Part shown: one piece after another, positions 56,930-64,000 of the stretch
Layout of the letters: every line of letters begins with the position of its first letter
How positions within the stretch are numbered: the first letter of the stretch is position 1
Assembly: GCF_018861735.1 (NCBI RefSeq)
Contig: NZ_JAHLEB010000009.1
Coordinates: 56,742 to 120,741 of the forward strand
DNA: 64,000 nucleotides
Direction of reading: 5' to 3'
Source: Clostridium lacusfryxellense
GTDB lineage: Bacteria; Bacillota; Clostridia; Clostridiales; Clostridiaceae
Position numbers and translations under genes: made by a program
Notes under the pieces: generated by a model
What the model saw: the letters and a program-made list of their open reading frames with translations, nothing else
Database searches by the model: none
What the model was told of the DNA's origin: nothing

Positions 56930-57880
56930 TCATTTAACAAATGATTCATTTGACACATCCTCTAATTTATAATTACTACTACTTAGTTTTTTTGCTTTAA
57001 GCCAAGTTATAACTTGCTTAAGTTCTTTGTTAGGGGGCATAGTAGCCTTTGAATAATTTGGAAGCGTTAAATTTCCTTTTACAGTGTCTGGAAAACCAGC
57101 TTCTTTTATTACAAAATCAATGTATCTTTCTGGTTTTTCTTCATTTAAATATTTGGCAGCTTTATTATAAGCGTTGTATAGTAATTTTATTTCATTAGGC
57201 TTCGAGTCTATAACATTCTTTGTAAAGATCATTACACCTGGATTTATACCGAGTTTGTCAGAACTACTTAGAACCTTACCTCCGGAAGAAATTGCAGTAC
57301 TTGCAAGCGGTTCTGGTAATGTAGCCATGTCAAGTTTCCCATTGTTTAGCATCTCAAGCCTTGTCGGTATCTTTGGAATGGCAATTTTTTTAGTTGAGTT
57401 TACATCTATACCAGCACTTTCTATAATTCTGTCTGTTAAATATTCAATAATAGTATTTTTGGAAATCCCTATAGATTTCCCACTAGATTGTTCAATTTTA
57501 GAAATATTAGAATTTTTTCCTGAGATTAACTTAAAGCTGCCTTCTGTTTTAGATGTTATTTTAACTTCAAACTTATTATCGTTAAAAAACACTACTGATA
57601 GCATGTCAGATATGGCACCATCAATCTTTCCGGTTTGAAGCGCTGAATCCCTGTCTGAAGCACTTTTGAAATGCTCTATTTTAACATCTAGTCCCTCTTG
57701 TTTAAAATACTCATTGTGAGAGGCTACAATAAATGGGAGTGAATCTACATCAGGCATTACACCAATAGTTAAAGTTTTTAATCCCTTTGCACTTGACTCT
57801 GTATTTGTTTTAGTAGAACAACCTACAATACTAATACTCATTGTTAATACCAATATTATAGCTAATAATTTTTTTCTCAT
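56930..57880 (-). CDS. ABC transporter substrate-binding lipoprotein (NitT/TauT, SsuA-like)
   Basis: 316 residues. A lipobox (IVGC, Cys21) follows the signal sequence. The type II binding-protein fold of the NMT1/SsuA group shows as TIGVMPDVDSLPFIVASHNEYFKQEGLDVKI and later GKIDGAISDM. These proteins bind nitrate, sulfonates, taurine, thiamine precursors or aromatic compounds; MqnA-type quinone enzymes share the fold. The likely ATPase and permease partners are encoded at 62811-63985 on the other strand. The start has TTGGAGG upstream. Confidence 0.84.
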   Translation of the reverse strand: MRKKLLAIILVLTMSISIVGCSTKTNTESSAKGLKTLTIGVMPDVDSLPFIVASHNEYFKQEGLDVKIEHFKSASDRDSALQTGKIDGAISDMLSVVFFNDNKFEVKITSKTEGSFKLISGKNSNISKIEQSSGKSIGISKNTIIEYLTDRIIESAGIDVNSTKKIAIPKIPTRLEMLNNGKLDMATLPEPLASTAISSGGKVLSSSDKLGINPGVMIFTKNVIDSKPNEIKLLYNAYNKAAKYLNEEKPERYIDFVIKEAGFPDTVKGNLTLPNYSKATMPPNKELKQVITWLKAKKLSSSNYKLEDVSNESFVK

Positions 57881-58241
57881 AATCTTCCTCCAATACTTAT
57901 AAATTTAAGAAGTTGTAAAATTGATTTTGATAAAATAATAAAGTCTTAAAATCATTAAAATGACTAAAAAAAATGTAAATAACGCAGATATTGTAACACT
58001 ATGCTAAGTTCATGTAAATAGATACCATTTAATTAGTTCTATTTATGTATGAACTAAATTAACAAAATAGACAATTAATGACCAAATCAAATCTTTATTT
58101 GCACAGGTAATTTTATTGTGATAAAATTTTAACTAAGAAGATAAAAAGATATTTTGATAATTAAAAAAAGTAAGATTAAATGTAATACTATTTTAATTTA
58201 TAAAATGAATTATAATAATTTTTAATTAAGGGAGACAAAGT
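57881..58241. promoter_or_regulatory. Divergent regulatory region before the NDH-2 gene
   Basis: For the + strand, TTGCAC (58099-58104), a 17-nt spacer and TAAAAT (58122-58127). A TTGTGATAAAATTTTAAC segment at 58116-58133 overlaps the -10 and partly resembles a Rex operator, a weak match. The remaining AT-rich sequence should contain the minus-strand promoter of the lipoprotein gene, which I could not place. Confidence 0.45.
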
Positions 58242-60086
58242 ATGAGTGAGAAGAAAAGAATAGCAATACTGGGCGGAGGGTATGGTGGTGTCTTAACTGC
58301 AAAGAAACTTGCTAAAAAATTCAAAAAAGATGACAATATTGAAATTACTCTTATTGACAAACATCCATACCATACATTACTTACGGAACTTCATGAAGTT
58401 GCAGCAGGAAGGGTTTCAGAAGATTCAATAAGAATAGATCTTAAAAAAATATTTGCGAAAAGAAAAGTTGATGTTGTACTTGACGAAATTACTGAATTAG
58501 ATTTCAAAAATAACGTATTAATATCTAAGAACAGTAGATATGAATACGATTATTTAATTATTGGTGCTGGATCTAAGCCAACTTATTTTGGCATAAAAGG
58601 CGCTGAGGAATACTGCCATAAATTATGGTCTTATGAAGACGCTGTAAATTTAAAAGAACATATTCTTCAGATGTTCAGAAAAGCTGTTAAAGAGCCAAAC
58701 AAAGAAGAAAGACAAAAATTGTTAACATTTATTGTTGTTGGTGGTGGTTTCACAGGTGTTGAAATGATGGGTGAATTAGGTGAGTGGAAAGAAAGATTAT
58801 GTAAGGAATTTTGTATAGAAGAAAAAGAAGTAACTCTATATTTAGCAGATGACCTACCTAAAATATTACCTACTTTTCCGGACAAGTTAATCTCAAAAGC
58901 TAAAAAAAGGCTTAATAAATTAGGTGTTAAGGTACTTACTAATGCTGGCGTTACAGAAGTTACAAAAGATTGTGCTACATTAAGGAATAATGGTACAGTT
59001 AATACTTACACAGTAATTTGGACAGCTGGGGTTGAAGGTTCAGATATTGTCGGTACTATGGATATAGCTCAAAAGGGTAGAAAAAGAATAGTAACTGACG
59101 ATAAATTACAATCTTTAGATTACAAAAATGTTTATATTGTTGGTGATAATATCTTCTTTATCCCTGAGGGTGAAGAAAGGCCTGTACCTCAGATGGTAGA
59201 AAATGCAGAAGCATCTGCTGAATTAATTGCACATAATGTTCATAGTGATATAACTGGAACTGAAAAGAAATCCTATAAACCATCATTTCATGGTGCAATG
59301 GTATGTATAGGTGGTAAGTATGGATTAGCAAGCATCGGAGCTGGTAAAAAGTTCTATAGTTTATCGGGATTCTTTGCATTATTCGTTAAACACTTTATAA
59401 ATGTTGTATACTTCTTTCAGGTTGCTGGATTCAATAAATGTTGGTCATATCTAATGCATGAATTTTTCCATGTTAAAGATAATAGAAGTCTTGTTGGTGG
59501 ATATTTCTCTAAGTCATCTCCTAACTTTTGGCTTGTGCCCCTAAGAATGTTTGTAGGATACAAGTGGTTATCGGAAGGTCTTGAAAAATTACCACAAATA
59601 CTAGCTGATCCCTCAAAAATATTTTTAATACCAGCTCCAGTAGTTGATGGTGCAACCGCAGCAACTGCTTCAGCAGATACAGCAAAGACTGCAGTTGAAG
59701 CAGTGGTTGCATTGCCAGTGCCTGGTTTTATAGAAAAAATTGTTAAATGGTCTATGGATGCTTTCTTTTATACTGGGGATGGTGGATATACAACTTTAGC
59801 TGCAATTTTTCAAACATGTATGGTAATTGCAGAAATATGCGTAGGATTAATGCTAATAGTAGGATTATTCTCAGCATTAGCTTCACTTATGTCAATTGCT
59901 ATGGGGACAATGATTTGGACTTCAGGAATGGCTCCTACTGAGATGTTATGGTACTTAGTAGCTGGAATTGCACTTATAGGTGGATCTGGCAGTACATTTG
60001 GTTTGGATTATTATGTACTACCTATTTTGAAAAAATATTGGAAGCGAATAGGTTTTGTTAAAAAATCATATTTATATATCGACTAA
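58242..60086 (+). CDS. NDH-2-type NADH dehydrogenase with C-terminal DoxX-like membrane domain
   Basis: 614 residues, about 200 longer than a standard NDH-2. The FAD Rossmann motif is RIAILGGGYGG, the NAD(P) motif FIVVGGGFTGVEMMG and the second FAD segment YKNVYIVGDN. These enzymes pass electrons from NADH to a membrane quinone. Residues from about 430 on contain LVPLRMFVGYKWLSEGLEKL, a DoxX family pattern, then an Ala-rich linker and three more helices. Such a fusion would hold the flavoprotein on the membrane. A terminator follows, then prenyl-quinone type genes. The reaction in this organism is inferred. Confidence 0.85.
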   Translation: MSEKKRIAILGGGYGGVLTAKKLAKKFKKDDNIEITLIDKHPYHTLLTELHEVAAGRVSEDSIRIDLKKIFAKRKVDVVLDEITELDFKNNVLISKNSRYEYDYLIIGAGSKPTYFGIKGAEEYCHKLWSYEDAVNLKEHILQMFRKAVKEPNKEERQKLLTFIVVGGGFTGVEMMGELGEWKERLCKEFCIEEKEVTLYLADDLPKILPTFPDKLISKAKKRLNKLGVKVLTNAGVTEVTKDCATLRNNGTVNTYTVIWTAGVEGSDIVGTMDIAQKGRKRIVTDDKLQSLDYKNVYIVGDNIFFIPEGEERPVPQMVENAEASAELIAHNVHSDITGTEKKSYKPSFHGAMVCIGGKYGLASIGAGKKFYSLSGFFALFVKHFINVVYFFQVAGFNKCWSYLMHEFFHVKDNRSLVGGYFSKSSPNFWLVPLRMFVGYKWLSEGLEKLPQILADPSKIFLIPAPVVDGATAATASADTAKTAVEAVVALPVPGFIEKIVKWSMDAFFYTGDGGYTTLAAIFQTCMVIAEICVGLMLIVGLFSALASLMSIAMGTMIWTSGMAPTEMLWYLVAGIALIGGSGSTFGLDYYVLPILKKYWKRIGFVKKSYLYID

Positions 60087-60150
60087 TTTAAATAAGCTAA
60101 TATGTTAAGATAATATATATAGTTTTAAACAATAATTAAAATTTATTATA

Positions 60151-60194
60151 AATCGAATGTCCTTTTAATTATTTTTAAAAGGACATTCGATTTT
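60151..60194 (+). terminator. Terminator after the NDH-2 gene
   Basis: A perfect 18-bp stem (60151-60168 with 60175-60192) ends in TTTT. It separates the dehydrogenase from the prenyltransferase operon. Confidence 0.87.
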
Positions 60195-60274
60195 GTAGTG
60201 GAATACTTATAATAAGTAATTATTATTTTAATATCAAAGGCAACTTATAAAAATAATTGGACATAGGTGATAAT

Positions 60275-61246
60275 ATGAGTATATTTTGGGGAAAGTACCC
60301 TGATATTGTAATAGAATTAGATAATATCAAAAAAATAATTAAAGAAAATGTTAAGTCTAGTGAAAAGGAGTTTGATGAAGCTATATCTCCTTTAGTTAAT
60401 GCTGGTGGAAAGATGTTAAGACCTGCATTTTTACTATTAGCTGCGAAATTTGGAGAGTATGACCCTAAGAAGATGCAAAATCTAGCAGCGGCAATTGAGA
60501 TGATGCATATGGCCACACTAGTTCATGACGATGTTATTGATGAATCTAAACTTAGACGCGGTGTTGAAACTGTGCAACATAAATACAGTAAAGAGTATGC
60601 AGTTTATATAGGTGATTTTTTATTTTGCCAATCTTTTATAATGGTATCTGGATTTGGTTATTCTACTGAAATTTTAAGAGATATTTCAAAAGCAATATCT
60701 AAAATTTGCATGGGCGAAATAAGGCAATATAACATTAGATACATGCGAAATACTAGCCTTAAAAAGTATATAAAAATTATATCTGGCAAAACAGCTGCAT
60801 TATTTGCTATTAGTTTTTATGCTGGAGCAAAGGAATCTAATTGTAATGAAAAAACTTCAAAACTGCTAGGACGAGTTGGTTATTATATTGGTATGGCTTT
60901 TCAAATAATAGATGATCTGCTTGATTATAGCGGCGATACTAATAAATTAGGAAAAAGCGCTCAAAGTGATTTGATAAAAGGCTATTATACATTACCACTA
61001 ATATATGCAATGACTGAGGATGTAAATGACGAAATTTCTACTATTTTAGATAACTCAACATTAAATGATAGTGATATATCTAAAGTAATTATATTAGTTA
61101 ATAAATATAATGGTATAGATAAAGCTAGGAACTTAGCAGATAAATATACAAAAAAAGCTTTCGAGTATATAGAAAGATTACCTAATTGCGAGAGCAAAGA
61201 AATAATTAAAGATGTATCTCGTAAATTATTAAATCGTAATTTCTAA
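60275..61246 (+). CDS. trans-Polyprenyl diphosphate synthase
   Basis: 323 residues from the ATG at 60275 behind TAGGTGAT. Both Asp-rich motifs are present: HDDVIDE (D85, D86, D89) and DDLLD (D213, D214, D217), with GGKMLRP near the start. It elongates allylic diphosphates with isopentenyl diphosphate, yielding C30-C40 chains, the side chains of quinones. The next gene encodes a UbiA-type prenyltransferase that would use the product. Chain length is not readable. The same frame continues beyond the stop; see the separate entry. Confidence 0.9.
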   Translation: MSIFWGKYPDIVIELDNIKKIIKENVKSSEKEFDEAISPLVNAGGKMLRPAFLLLAAKFGEYDPKKMQNLAAAIEMMHMATLVHDDVIDESKLRRGVETVQHKYSKEYAVYIGDFLFCQSFIMVSGFGYSTEILRDISKAISKICMGEIRQYNIRYMRNTSLKKYIKIISGKTAALFAISFYAGAKESNCNEKTSKLLGRVGYYIGMAFQIIDDLLDYSGDTNKLGKSAQSDLIKGYYTLPLIYAMTEDVNDEISTILDNSTLNDSDISKVIILVNKYNGIDKARNLADKYTKKAFEYIERLPNCESKEIIKDVSRKLLNRNF

Positions 61247-61258
61247 TTTATTCTAGAA

Positions 61259-61351
61259 ATGGATGACGGTATAGCTTATAAGGATTTACATCCTTGTCGA
61301 GATACTATAGAAATGTCAAATAAAATTAAAGAAAAGGTTGATAAGAGGTGA
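61259..61351 (+). other. Short ORF continuing in frame after the polyprenyl synthase stop
   Basis: After the TAA at 61244-61246 the same frame stays open for 34 codons to TGA at 61349-61351, with an ATG at 61259. The translated piece (MDDGIAYKDLHPCRDTIEMS then a Lys-rich tail) looks protein-like but has no clear ribosome binding site. It could be a leftover of a deleted gene, a lost C-terminal extension or chance. I do not recognise it. Confidence 0.3.
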
Positions 61352-61358
61352 AGTGAAT

Positions 61359-62216
61359 ATGGTATTAAAGAAACTTAAAAGTTATGGAGAGTTAGTTATG
61401 TTTTCACATACATTATTTTCTCTTCCGTTTGCTTTAATAGCTATGATTTGGGCAGCCGATGGTTTACCTTCCGCTAGCACAATATTTTGGATATTAATTG
61501 CTTTAATTGGAGCACGAAATGGGGCAAATGCTCTAAATAGAATTGTAGATAAAGATATTGATAAGAAAAATCCCAGAACAGCAAATAGACATTTGCCTAA
61601 AGGAACAGTAAATGATTATGAAGTATTCGTTATAGTCTTTATATGCTTTTCAATATTTATTTTTGCAGCATATAAATTAAATCCTCTCTGCCTAGCATTA
61701 TCACCGCTGGCTCTTTTTCTATTTATAATATATTCGTATACTAAAAGATTTACATGGATATGCCATATTATTTTGGGGATTACCTGTGGTGGTGCGCCTG
61801 TAGGTGCATGGCTTGCAGTAACAGGAAAGTTTGCTATAGCACCAATAGTTCTAGGTGCTATAGTTACTTTGTGGGTTGCCGGTTTTGATATAATTTATGC
61901 AACTCAAGATATTGAGTTTGATAGGAGTGCTGGTTTGTTTTCAATACCTTCTAAATTCGGCTTAAATGGTGCTTTATACATATCTTCTGCATTTCATTTT
62001 ATTATGATTTTTTTGCTGGTTAGCTTATATTTCATAATGAATAGCGGATATATATATTTAATTGGAATTTTTATAAGTGCTATTTTATTAGCATTAGAGC
62101 ATTATATAGTTTCTCCAACTAACGAGAGAAGAATGAAAATAGCTTCTTATCATATAAATCAGATAGTAAGTGTTTTAATATTTGTTTTTACAGTATTAGA
62201 TGTTTTTATATTATAG
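61359..62216 (+). CDS. UbiA/MqnP-like 4-hydroxybenzoate-type polyprenyltransferase
   Basis: 285 residues from the ATG at 61359 behind AAGAGGTGAAG. The two Asp-rich substrate motifs are NRIVDKDID (N60, D64, D68) and YATQDIEFD (D184, D188), with about eight membrane helices. The NPRTANRHLPKG segment is typical of the UbiA/MqnP subgroup that puts a polyprenyl chain on hydroxybenzoate or naphthoate. The likely prenyl donor comes from the upstream synthase and the UbiX-like gene follows 16 bp later, together suggesting a quinone or similar prenylated aromatic. Confidence 0.88.
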   Translation: MVLKKLKSYGELVMFSHTLFSLPFALIAMIWAADGLPSASTIFWILIALIGARNGANALNRIVDKDIDKKNPRTANRHLPKGTVNDYEVFVIVFICFSIFIFAAYKLNPLCLALSPLALFLFIIYSYTKRFTWICHIILGITCGGAPVGAWLAVTGKFAIAPIVLGAIVTLWVAGFDIIYATQDIEFDRSAGLFSIPSKFGLNGALYISSAFHFIMIFLLVSLYFIMNSGYIYLIGIFISAILLALEHYIVSPTNERRMKIASYHINQIVSVLIFVFTVLDVFIL

Positions 62217-62232
62217 TTAAGAGGTGAGTCAA

Positions 62233-62814
62233 TTGGGAAGATATATAGTAGGAATTACTGGAGCTAGCGGCAGTATATACGGTGTACGGCTTATAGAAGA
62301 ATTAATAAAACAAGATAATGAAGTTTATTTAGTTATCACAAACAACGGGAAAAAAGTATTAGAGTATGAAGTTGAACTAAATTTTGAAGAATGGCTACAA
62401 ACCATTAATAAAAGAAGTGAAATGCTTAAATTATGTGATATAGATGATATGTTTTCTTTAATAGCAAGTGGTTCTTTTAGGACCGATGCAATGGTGATTG
62501 CGCCTTGCTCAATGGGTACATTATCTAAAATAAAATGTGGAACTTCTGATAATTTACTAGTAAGGGCTGCCGATGTAATGATTAAAGAAAAAAGAAAACT
62601 AATCTTGATTCCAAGAGAGACCCCGCTTAGTTCAATTCATTTATCCAATATGCTTTTTTTAAGCAATTTGAATGTTATGATAATACCACCTATGCCGGCT
62701 CTATATCAAAAACCTAAAACAGTTGAAGATATTATTAATAATACTGTAGGTAGAATACTTGCTAGTTTAAATGTCCATAGTGACTTATATCATGAGTGGA
62801 GTGGAGGTAAATGA
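62233..62814 (+). CDS. ubiX: UbiX-like flavin prenyltransferase
   Basis: 193 residues from a TTG start at 62233 just after GAGGTG; an in-frame GTG at 62224 overlaps that site. The FMN-binding IVGITGASGSIYGVRL start, VIAPCSMGTLSKIKCG and LILIPRETPLSSIHLSNM are UbiX signatures. UbiX makes prenylated FMN for UbiD-type decarboxylases, active in quinone synthesis. No UbiD gene is in the window, so the partner is expected elsewhere. It overlaps the ABC ATPase gene by 4 bp. Confidence 0.9.
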   Translation: MGRYIVGITGASGSIYGVRLIEELIKQDNEVYLVITNNGKKVLEYEVELNFEEWLQTINKRSEMLKLCDIDDMFSLIASGSFRTDAMVIAPCSMGTLSKIKCGTSDNLLVRAADVMIKEKRKLILIPRETPLSSIHLSNMLFLSNLNVMIIPPMPALYQKPKTVEDIINNTVGRILASLNVHSDLYHEWSGGK

Positions 62815-63557
62815 TAAAAATAAATGACTTAAGCTTTTCTTATAAAAATTCTGGAAAACACATAAAAGTATTAGATAAAACATGTTTAACAGTTAAAAAA
62901 GGCGGTATATGTGCTATAATCGGTCCCTCAGGAGGAGGAAAATCGACATTACTTAAAGTTCTAGCGGGTATAATTGTGGACTATGAAGGTGAAGTTTTAA
63001 TAGATGGTGTAAAAGTAAATCCCAAAGTACATAGGATTGGATTTATACCACAGAACTACGGACTAGTAAAATGGAAAACCGTCGAAGAGAACATATTTTT
63101 ATCAACTAAGATTAAAGATGGAAAGAAAAAAATTGATATAGCATATTATGAAAAATTAGTAGACAAGCTAAAACTTAAAGACTTTGTTAAAAGATACCCA
63201 GGGCAGTTAAGTGGCGGTCAAATGCAAAGGGTATCCATTGCTAGGGCATTATTATTAAAGCCAGATTTACTTTTAATGGATGAGTCTTTTTCTTCACTAG
63301 ATGCATTAACTAGAGAGGAAGTTCAAAAATTGTTTTTAGAAGTATGGCAGGAACATAAGGTTACTACAATAATCGTAACTCATGACATTAAAGAAGCAAT
63401 ATATTTAGCAAAGAACATTGCTATAATTTCATCATGTCCTGGAAAAGTACTTGAAGTTATAGATAATCCACTGTTTGGACATATAAATATAGAATTTGAT
63501 TTAGAGTCTATAAATATGAATAAAAAACTTAGAAAGATTCTAAAAGGGGAAGTTTAG
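62811..63557 (+). CDS. ABC transporter ATP-binding protein (NitT/TauT type)
   Basis: 248 residues. Walker A (GPSGGGKST), the signature LSGGQMQRVS, Walker B (LLLMDES) and the H-loop (IVTHD) are complete. The closest style is the nitrate/sulfonate/taurine ATPases. It is coupled to the UbiX-like gene by a 4-bp overlap (ATGA) and to the permease by 2 bp. The substrate-binding lipoprotein encoded at 56930 is a probable partner. An import role for an aromatic precursor is an inference from its position. Confidence 0.9.
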   Translation: MIKINDLSFSYKNSGKHIKVLDKTCLTVKKGGICAIIGPSGGGKSTLLKVLAGIIVDYEGEVLIDGVKVNPKVHRIGFIPQNYGLVKWKTVEENIFLSTKIKDGKKKIDIAYYEKLVDKLKLKDFVKRYPGQLSGGQMQRVSIARALLLKPDLLLMDESFSSLDALTREEVQKLFLEVWQEHKVTTIIVTHDIKEAIYLAKNIAIISSCPGKVLEVIDNPLFGHINIEFDLESINMNKKLRKILKGEV

Positions 63558-63559
63558 GA

Positions 63560-63985
63560 ATGAGACTTAAAGAATATAAACTAGGTAACTTTGTTACGGC
63601 TTTTTTTATTATTTTTGCCATTTGGCAAATTGTTGCGATGATTATTAATAGGCCATTATTTCCACCACCATATGTTATAATAATAAATATATTTCAAACT
63701 TTTCATAGTCAAATAGCAATTCATGCCGTTTATAGTTTAATTAGAATTATAGTAGGTTTATTGTTCACTTTGTTAATAGGAGTACCTGTAGGTATTTTAA
63801 TGGGATACTTTAAAAAAATTGATGTTATACTCTCACCAATTGTATATTTTAGTTATCCAGTTCCTAAAATTGCATTACTTCCTATTATAAGGGGTATGAA
63901 GAACATAGCTGTCACCAGAAGCAATACCTTATATTGGAAAACTATTGATCACTTCATCATAAGCCTCTTGAGCTTCAGCAATTGA
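63560..63985 (+). pseudogene. ABC transporter permease (NitT/TauT type), truncated
   Basis: The first 110 or so residues are a normal family member: one N-terminal helix (FVTAFFIIFAIWQIVAMI), then YSLIRIIVGLLFTLLIGVPVGILMGY and SYPVPKIALLPII. Family members then continue with about 140 residues of LLFGLG-type sequence and the EAA loop; here the frame instead runs into unrelated residues and stops at 63985. The reading up to about 63890 is sound, and beyond it the sequence is foreign. The gene is probably broken by an insertion or rearrangement. A ribosome binding site is present before the ATG. Confidence 0.72.
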
Positions 63986-64000
63986 TAATTTCGAATATAT
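63893..64000 (-). other. Foreign sequence with the C-terminal end of a minus-strand ORF
   Basis: On the minus strand, an open frame enters from the right edge and ends at TAA (63931-63929), giving 23 C-terminal residues (SIAEAQEAYDEVINSFPI at the end). It begins where the permease homology stops. An insertion-sequence transposase is one possibility; I do not recognise the family and the element's ends cannot be seen. Confidence 0.4.

Noticed and set aside
61259..61351. Independent small protein gene after the polyprenyl synthase
   Set aside because: No ribosome binding site before the ATG and no recognisable family. It is listed only as an unexplained open frame.
63929..64000. Named transposase family at the right edge
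   Set aside because: Only 23 residues are visible and they do not match a transposase C-terminus I can recognise, so no family is claimed.
1..64000. CRISPR array, prophage or toxin-antitoxin pair
   Set aside because: I saw no regularly spaced direct repeats, no phage structural genes, and no adjacent toxin-antitoxin ORFs on either strand.

Overview
The window is a low-GC chromosomal segment of an endospore-forming Firmicute of the class Clostridia, most likely Clostridium sensu stricto. The evidence is AT-rich composition, strong AAGGAGG-type ribosome binding sites, spoIIGA-sigE, an uninterrupted sigK, spoIVA, a phoPR-phoU block, an IscRSU-MnmA operon, a T-box upstream of alaS, and many U32-family and radical-SAM proteins. 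Most of it is core genome on the + strand. I see no rRNA, tRNA, CRISPR array, prophage or complete insertion sequence.

Layout. 0-9.6 kb: a metallo-beta-lactamase fold hydrolase cut by the left edge, hemZ, aspS, a CsoR-family repressor, a two-gene ThrE-type exporter (minus strand), glyA, a small secreted protein, a PHP phosphatase, and an AEC-family transporter broken by one in-frame TGA. 9.7-13.8 kb (minus strand): a class V aminotransferase/cysteine desulfurase, an S41-like protein and hisS with a leader attenuator. 14.0-17.9 kb: iscR-iscS-iscU-mnmA behind a long structured leader, then a second iscU. 18-25.8 kb: a NagZ-type lipoprotein, a PRC-barrel protein, an AI-2E family permease, T-box-alaS, ireB, ruvX, a DUF1292 gene and fur. 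26-32.3 kb: typA, then trmR-trhP-udk and a penicillin-binding protein; trmR and trhP together make the methoxy-type modification of tRNA uridine 34. 32.3-39.8 kb: sigK, pilT, ftsA-ftsZ, spoIIGA-sigE, ylmC, nrdR. 39.9-44 kb: phoP-phoR-phoU and a degenerate PstS-like lipoprotein without a transporter. 44.3-49.6 kb: a DUF512 radical SAM protein, der, gpsA, spoIVA.

49.8-56.9 kb is more accessory in character: ogt, then a radical SAM protein with a helix-hairpin-helix and its overlapping partner gene. A near-perfect LexA/SOS operator sits over the predicted transcription start of this pair, which suggests a DNA-damage-induced repair or base-processing system of unknown chemistry. Next come an unknown 121-residue protein, a class III aminotransferase, a large U32 protein and a DUF3243 gene.

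56.9-64 kb holds a set of genes that looks like a quinone-type lipid module, unexpected in a Clostridium: an ABC substrate-binding lipoprotein, an NDH-2-type NADH dehydrogenase fused to a DoxX-like membrane domain, a trans-polyprenyl diphosphate synthase, a UbiA/MqnP-like prenyltransferase, a UbiX-like flavin prenyltransferase, and a NitT/TauT-type ABC ATPase and permease. The permease frame departs from its family after about 110 residues and is followed by unrelated sequence carrying the tail of a minus-strand ORF, so an insertion or rearrangement junction lies about 100 bp from the right edge.

The clearest leads for new biology are the SOS-controlled radical SAM pair, the prenyl-quinone/NDH-2 cluster, and the structured leader RNA in front of iscR.
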